Notes under the pieces: generated by a model | What the model was told of the DNA's origin: nothing | Databases searched by the model: none | Seen by the model: the letters and a program-made list of their open reading frames with translations, nothing else | Part shown: in pieces, positions 59,621 through 64,000 of the stretch | How positions within the stretch are numbered: position 1 is the stretch's first letter | How the letters are laid out: every line of letters starts with the position of its first letter | Source of the DNA: Ornithinibacillus californiensis | GTDB lineage: Bacteria > Bacillota > Bacilli > Bacillales > Amphibacillaceae | Assembly: GCF_001038485.1 (NCBI RefSeq) | Contig: NZ_LDUE01000021.1 | Location: 124,001-188,000 of the forward strand | Length of the DNA stretch: 64,000 bases | Direction: 5' to 3' | Made by a program: the position numbers and the translations under genes

Positions 59621-60976
59621 TTGAAACAGAACACTACGAAGAATTTAACTTTATTTGCAATTACTTGGCCCATTTCCATTGAAATCTTACTCCATATGTT
59701 AATGGGAAATGCGGATACCTTAATGCTAAGTCAGTACTCTGACAATGCCGTTGCTGCAGTTGGTGTTTCGAATCAGATACTTTCGGTTGTTATTGTCATG
59801 TTCGGATTTGTCGCTCAAGGAGCTGCTGTTTTAATTGCCCAAAACATCGGTGCAGAAAAACCAAAAACAGCAGGAAAAATTGCTCTTAATGCATTAAGTA
59901 TGAACTTGATCTTTTCACTTCTACTGAGCGTAACCTTATTCTTATGGGCAAAGCCGATCTTAACAATGATGGATTTACCACAAGAGTTAATGGGTGAAGG
60001 ACTTGCTTATATACAAATAGTAGGTGGACTTATCTTTGTGCAAGCGCTAATTATGACAACGGGCGCAATCCTTAGAAGCTATGGCCATACAAAAGATACC
60101 ATGATGGTCACCATTGGAATGAATATCTTAAATGTTATTGGAAATTATTTTGTTATATTTGGTCCATTTGGCTTCCCTATTCTTGGTGTAGAGGGAGTTG
60201 CATATTCTACTGCAATTAGCCGTTTTATCGGATTTATCGCATTGGTTATTCTTCTAGTTAAGCGTACGGAAGGTGAACTTCAATTTAGAAATTTATTCCG
60301 TTACGAAAAGAGTCATGTTAAAAGCTTACTTCAAATTGGTATACCATCGGCAGGAGAACAACTATCCTATAATGCTAGTCAAATGGTCATAACATATTTC
60401 GTTGCACAGCTTGGAACAGTTGCCATTACTACGAAAGTTTATACGCAAAATATCATGATGTTTATCTTTTTATTCTCCATCGCAATCGGTCAAGGGACAC
60501 AAATACTCATTGGTCATATGATAGGAGCAGGTAAAATTGAAGATGCGTATGAGCGCGCACTGAAGAGTTTAAAACTTTCTATCTTTATCTCTCTTACAAC
60601 TGCTGGAATCGTATATTTAGTTGCCAAACCATTCTTGGGCATCTTTACGGATAATGGGTCCATTATTGAAGCAGGTACCGTACTATTACTAATGACAATT
60701 GCACTTGAACCAGGTAGAGCCTTTAACCTCGTCATGATTAGTTCCCTTCGTGCCGCGGGTGACGTTAAATTCCCTGTGTATATTGGTATAATAGTCATGT
60801 GGGGAGTTAGTGTAACATTTGCATGGTTCTTTGGAATCTTCCTTGGTTTGGGCCTAATTGGAATCTGGATTGGATTTATTGCGGATGAATGGCTACGAGG
60901 ACTCTTAATGCTAAGACGTTGGAAACAAAGAAGTTGGGTACGAATGAGCTTTGTCAGTAATGAAAAAGAGGCATGA
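59621..60976 (+). CDS. MATE-family efflux transporter
   Basis: Multidrug/oligosaccharidyl-lipid/polysaccharide superfamily MATE transporter, 451 residues, about twelve helices. Characteristic sequence: ITWPISIEILLHMLMGNADTLMLSQYSDNAVAAVG, GAAVLIAQNIGA, TGAILRSYGHTKDTMMV and GQGTQILIGHMIGAG. It would expel cationic compounds in exchange for Na+ or H+. The start is TTG at 59621 with GAAGGAAGGG about 6 nt upstream; the LKQNTTKN leader is polar, as expected. Separate from the partial MATE gene at 63712. Confidence 0.93.
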   Translation: MKQNTTKNLTLFAITWPISIEILLHMLMGNADTLMLSQYSDNAVAAVGVSNQILSVVIVMFGFVAQGAAVLIAQNIGAEKPKTAGKIALNALSMNLIFSLLLSVTLFLWAKPILTMMDLPQELMGEGLAYIQIVGGLIFVQALIMTTGAILRSYGHTKDTMMVTIGMNILNVIGNYFVIFGPFGFPILGVEGVAYSTAISRFIGFIALVILLVKRTEGELQFRNLFRYEKSHVKSLLQIGIPSAGEQLSYNASQMVITYFVAQLGTVAITTKVYTQNIMMFIFLFSIAIGQGTQILIGHMIGAGKIEDAYERALKSLKLSIFISLTTAGIVYLVAKPFLGIFTDNGSIIEAGTVLLLMTIALEPGRAFNLVMISSLRAAGDVKFPVYIGIIVMWGVSVTFAWFFGIFLGLGLIGIWIGFIADEWLRGLLMLRRWKQRSWVRMSFVSNEKEA

Positions 60977-61046
60977 ATATTGAAATCATGTTCAGGCAAT
61001 GCTATCATTCAATCATTCCATTTATATGTGAAAGAAAGTGATTATT

Positions 61047-61292
61047 ATGGGTATTGTGGTCGTTGAGATTTGTGATGGAAACACAATTACTACAATAAAT
61101 ATAGAAGAAATCTTGGAGAAAGAGTTCCCCGAGGTTGCTGTACTAACGAGTGACTGTTTATCTTTTTGTGGTCTATGTCGAGTAAAGCCTTATGCACTTG
61201 TCAACAATAGACGTATTTTTGGCAAAACGCCCGAGGAATGTCTTGATAAAATTCGTACAGCGATAAAAGAAGAACTAGCCGTTTATCAATAA
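61047..61292 (+). CDS. DUF1450 family protein (YuzB-like)
   Basis: 81 residues of the DUF1450 family, seen in VVVEICDGNTITTINIEEILEKEFPEV and SDCLSFCGLCRVKPYALVNNRRIFG. Two or three conserved cysteines (SDCLSFCGLC) suggest a redox or metal-binding role; function unknown. Start chosen at ATG 61047, because VVVE is the usual N-terminus; GTG 61038 is possible. It ends inside the stem of its own terminator. Confidence 0.88.
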   Translation: MGIVVVEICDGNTITTINIEEILEKEFPEVAVLTSDCLSFCGLCRVKPYALVNNRRIFGKTPEECLDKIRTAIKEELAVYQ

Positions 61293-61308
61293 GGCTAGTT
61301 CTTTTTAT
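61271..61308 (+). terminator. Terminator of the DUF1450 gene
   Basis: 10-bp stem AGAACTAGCC (61271-61280) with GGCTAGTTCT (61293-61302), then TTTTATTT. The left arm overlaps the last codons. Confidence 0.9.
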
Positions 61309-61356
61309 TTCTATTTTATTCGACATCTTTTATTACCCAGGAAATAATTTGTCGGA

Positions 61357-62529
61357 TTATAGGCTCGCTTTGAATATAGCTATGGAATCTTCCTTCGTTA
61401 ACTTCTTAAAGTTACCATATTCTGGTCTAGCAACGACTGTCTTTTCCGCCATTAACTCTACGGTACTTTCATCGATCTCGTAGTCGGCTAGTTTCGCTGG
61501 TGCACCAATACTATTCCAGAACTCACATAGCTTATCGATTCCTTCAAGCGCAATCTCCATATCGGTCTTCCCTTCCTCTTTCACTTGGAAGACGCGGATA
61601 GCAAGTTGCTTAAATCTTGAAACGTTTCCTTCATCTAATACATGCTTCATCCAATTCGGGAATAAGATAGCTAGTCCGCCACCATGCGGAATATCGTGCA
61701 CAGCACTTACAGCGTGTTCCAGGTTATGGGTTGCCCAGTCTCCTTGGTATCCCATATTTAGCATATTGTTTAATGCTAACGTTCCTGCAAGCATTATTGT
61801 TTCTCGCAGCTCATAATTTTCAAGATCCTCTACTAGCTTCGGTCCATTTTCCATAACCGTGATTAGTATGGATTCACAAAAACGGTCTTGGATTGGCGTA
61901 TTCGTAGTTTGATGGAAATAATGCTCCAATACATGTGACATCATGTCGACAATACCGTAAATGGTTTGGTCTTTCGGCACAGAAAACGTATTTGTTGGAT
62001 CAAGTATTGAAAACTTCGGATACGTATATGGTGCTGCTCCCCATCCGTGCTTTTCATTTGTTTCCCAATTAGTAATAACGGAACCACTATTCATTTCAGA
62101 TCCTGTTGCAGATAGAGTTAATACCGTTCCAAATGGCAATGCATCATTTGCACTCTCCTTTTTCGTAACGATATCCCACATATCTACATCTGTTTTCGCA
62201 CCTACGGCAATGGCTTTGGTACAATCTATCGTACTTCCACCACCAACTGCTAAAATAAATTCAATTCCCTCGTTCTTACAAATCTCAACCCCTTTACGAA
62301 CGGTTGAAATCCTTGGGTTAGGCTCTACACCAGAAAGCTCAAATACTTCAGCATCCATCTCTGCTAATTTTGCTATCACTTGGTCATAGATACCATTCCG
62401 TTTAATGCTTCCTCCACCATATACAATTAGCACTTTGCGACCGTATTGCTTTACCTGTTCTGGAAGAGCATCTAACTGACCTTTCCCAAATATTAATTTC
62501 GTTGGATTATAGTATGTAAAATTATTCAA
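61357..62529 (-). CDS. Iron-containing alcohol dehydrogenase (BdhA/YugJ-like)
   Basis: NAD(P)H-dependent group III alcohol dehydrogenase of 390 residues, probably reducing aldehydes such as butyraldehyde. [13 protein letters not shown] at the N-terminus, the nucleotide-binding [18 protein letters not shown] and metal-ligand regions [39 protein letters not shown] are typical. The substrate cannot be fixed from sequence. The downstream gene order on this strand is ridA then this gene, 14 bp apart, so they may be co-transcribed. SD GGAGGT about 9 nt upstream. Confidence 0.93.
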   Translation of the reverse strand: MNNFTYYNPTKLIFGKGQLDALPEQVKQYGRKVLIVYGGGSIKRNGIYDQVIAKLAEMDAEVFELSGVEPNPRISTVRKGVEICKNEGIEFILAVGGGSTIDCTKAIAVGAKTDVDMWDIVTKKESANDALPFGTVLTLSATGSEMNSGSVITNWETNEKHGWGAAPYTYPKFSILDPTNTFSVPKDQTIYGIVDMMSHVLEHYFHQTTNTPIQDRFCESILITVMENGPKLVEDLENYELRETIMLAGTLALNNMLNMGYQGDWATHNLEHAVSAVHDIPHGGGLAILFPNWMKHVLDEGNVSRFKQLAIRVFQVKEEGKTDMEIALEGIDKLCEFWNSIGAPAKLADYEIDESTVELMAEKTVVARPEYGNFKKLTKEDSIAIFKASL

Positions 62530-62543
62530 CGACTTCTACCTCC

Positions 62544-62921
62544 TTATGACTTAACTACTATAGCATCTATTTCTACTAGTACGTCCTTTGGCAAGCGACT
62601 TACTTCGATTGTCGCGCGTGCTGGATATGGCTTTTGAAGATAGCTACCATAAATCTCATTAACCGTTGCAAAATCGTCCATCGACGCTAAGTAAATCGTG
62701 AACTTCACAACATCTGAAAAGTTTGCCTCAGCTTCTTCTAGTATATGCTTTAGATTATCCATCACCTGTTTAGTTTGTGCTTCAATCCCCGCTACAACCT
62801 CACCAGTTTCTGGATTAATGCCAATTTGTCCGGATACAAACACTAAGTTACTCGCTCCAATTGCTTGTGAATATGGTCCGATTGCAGCAGGAGCTTTATC
62901 TGTGAAGATTTCTTTTACCAT
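62544..62921 (-). CDS. ridA: RidA family enamine/imine deaminase
   Basis: 125 residues of the YjgF/YER057c/UK114 (RidA) family, which hydrolyses reactive enamines/imines from PLP enzymes such as threonine dehydratase. Motifs: APAAIGPYSQAIGASNLVFVSGQIGINPETGEVV, the active-site arginine in PARATIEVSRLPKDVLVEIDAIV. ATG at 62921 with GGAGG about 8 nt upstream. In front of the alcohol-dehydrogenase gene. Its substrate cannot be inferred from this location. Confidence 0.95.
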   Translation of the reverse strand: MVKEIFTDKAPAAIGPYSQAIGASNLVFVSGQIGINPETGEVVAGIEAQTKQVMDNLKHILEEAEANFSDVVKFTIYLASMDDFATVNEIYGSYLQKPYPARATIEVSRLPKDVLVEIDAIVVKS

Positions 62922-62981
62922 GTCTATTCCTCCTTATAATCATCTGACTAAATCATAACGTTTTTTACCACTCATATCCAA

Positions 62982-63578
62982 TTATTGAGAAGCCTTTATT
63001 TCCTCTAAATAGCCCATGACAGCTTGCACATAATAGATATCTCCGTAACAAGCATTATACTGTTTTGCTTCCTCTCTTAAACAGCTATAGATTGACTTAT
63101 CTGTTGCATTTTCATACATCTTTTGCGAAAAAGCAATAGCCGCTTCTTGCGTATATTGGCCCGTAGTCTCATGAACATAATCAATGAAACCTTTCCCAAA
63201 ATTATACGATTGAATCGCAAGCTCTACATCGTAGCCTGCTTCTTTTAATGTCTCCGAGAAATAATAGACACCTTGTTTTATGGAAAGATTCGGATCATCG
63301 ATACATCCCACTTGTCCACAAAAACTTTCTGATGATTGCATAGGGTCAGTCCCTCTACCGCCAGATTCTTGCATCATCATTGCAAGTAGGACATCCACGT
63401 GTCCTGCAATTCCGTATTCTTCTGCATACTTTTCAACTAGTGGTTTATATTGAAGAACATCTTTACTCACCGTAAGCTCTTGCTCCTCAACTAAAAGTGA
63501 AAACACTAGAAATATCCCAACTAGACCTATAGCAAGATAAAATGTCTGTTTCAACGCTTTTTTTGTTTGTTTTTTCAT
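62982..63578 (-). CDS. Membrane-anchored lysozyme-like (CwlT N-domain-type) protein
   Basis: 198 residues: a basic start KKQTKKALKQTF, one transmembrane helix (YLAIGLVGIFLVFSLLV) and an extracytoplasmic lysozyme-like domain. YKPLVEKYAEEYGIAGHVDVLLAMMMQESGGRG places a catalytic glutamate in QESGG, as in the N-terminal muramidase-like domain of CwlT (pfam Lysozyme_like). Cys residues (SESFCGQVGC, SCLREE, NACYGD) may form disulphides. Probably a wall-remodelling muramidase. Monocistronic. Confidence 0.85.
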   Translation of the reverse strand: MKKQTKKALKQTFYLAIGLVGIFLVFSLLVEEQELTVSKDVLQYKPLVEKYAEEYGIAGHVDVLLAMMMQESGGRGTDPMQSSESFCGQVGCIDDPNLSIKQGVYYFSETLKEAGYDVELAIQSYNFGKGFIDYVHETTGQYTQEAAIAFSQKMYENATDKSIYSCLREEAKQYNACYGDIYYVQAVMGYLEEIKASQ

Positions 63579-63711
63579 TCTCCATCAACCCACAGTCAAA
63601 AATAAGTTATCCACAAAATCAATAACCTAGATATCAATATTTCGTATATTTTGTCGATTGCCAATACAAAATATTGCGTTTATCCTCACACTATCCACAA
63701 TTTGTGTATAA

Positions 63712-64000
63712 CTATTCTTGCTTTTTCTGTTTAAACAACACTTTCTCTCGCCATTTACCAAATCGAAAGTAAAGGTATGCAAAAACACTACTAATCATGA
63801 AGCTAACACCCATACCTACTGCAATTCCCGTGTCTCCCATAAACTTAGAGAATATGTAGGTTAGTGGATACCTTAATACCCAAAATGAGATAATATTTAG
63901 AACTAGCACTTGATACATCGCACCAGCTGCTCGAACAACCCCATTTAGAATAAAGTTTATCCCCAGAAACGGATAGCACAAGGCAATGATTTGTAAGTAT
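63712..64000 (-). CDS. MATE-family transporter, 3' part only
   Basis: The frame is open to the window end; Y-L-Q-I-I-A-L precedes CYPFLGINFILNGVVRAAGAM. About 95 C-terminal residues of a MATE transporter are visible with two or three helices (VLVLNIISFWVLRYPLTYIF, TGIAVGMGVSFMISSVFAYLYF) and a basic tail KWREKVLFKQKKQE. The start lies beyond the window. It is distinct from the MATE gene at 59621, being on the other strand and different in sequence. Confidence 0.85.
   Translation of the reverse strand, partial: YLQIIALCYPFLGINFILNGVVRAAGAMYQVLVLNIISFWVLRYPLTYIFSKFMGDTGIAVGMGVSFMISSVFAYLYFRFGKWREKVLFKQKKQE

Overview
The window comes from a low-GC Gram-positive chromosome of the Bacillaceae, probably near Oceanobacillus, Virgibacillus or Ornithinibacillus. 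This is inferred from AT-rich codon use, strong GGAGG-type Shine-Dalgarno sites, near-consensus cre and CodY boxes, an S-box riboswitch, and the gene set (hutHUIG, ypmR-ypmS, YkpA-type ABC-F, YocH-type 3D/LysM protein, several Opp transporters). I see no rRNA, tRNA, CRISPR array, phage or transposase gene.

Layout. 1-5.8 kb: a 5'-truncated recQ, a broken DUF421 gene, a YitT membrane protein, an M29 aminopeptidase and a divergent HxlR-type regulator. 5.8-11.4 kb: the histidine-utilisation operon hutH-hutU-hutI-hutG on the minus strand, with a sigma-A promoter overlapped by a cre site and a leader holding an 18-codon ORF and a terminator hairpin. 11.5-18.3 kb: an unknown membrane protein, an AGCS amino-acid:sodium symporter, an acyl-CoA thioesterase, cardiolipin synthase, a small Rossmann protein and a methionine gamma-lyase-like enzyme. 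18.4-22.8 kb: rarD between two copies of a structured repeat, then a SAM-riboswitch-controlled metY-metX operon whose MetY has an extra C-terminal domain. 22.9-30.8 kb: ypmR/ypmS-like genes, a papain-like amidase, an ABC-F ATPase with altered motifs, a two-helical-turn GGTTGAT array, the threonine-degradation pair kbl-tdh with a perfect cre, a 44-residue small protein and a 3D/LysM cell-wall protein.

30.9-56.7 kb is almost entirely peptide-transport genes on the minus strand: two tandem paralogous five-gene operons (order D-F-B-C-A) followed by two oppABCDF-type operons (order A-B-C-D-F), with a small DUF3899 gene on the other strand. 56.9-64 kb: a DUF1002 protein, an MFS transporter apparently starting at ATC, a MATE transporter, a DUF1450 protein, an iron-dependent alcohol dehydrogenase, RidA, a lysozyme-like protein and the 3' part of another MATE transporter.

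Functionally the window favours peptide and amino-acid use: four peptide importers, an aminopeptidase, and catabolic routes for histidine, threonine and methionine. Each of those three catabolic operons has a near-consensus CcpA (cre) site, and the two tandem peptide operons each have a CodY-like box upstream. Unexplained structure includes a dispersed repeat of about 118 bp whose terminal arms and inner hairpin co-vary between copies (five full copies and one truncated copy with a 60-nt insert), a ten-unit GGTTGAT array with 20/21-bp phasing, and the hut leader attenuator.
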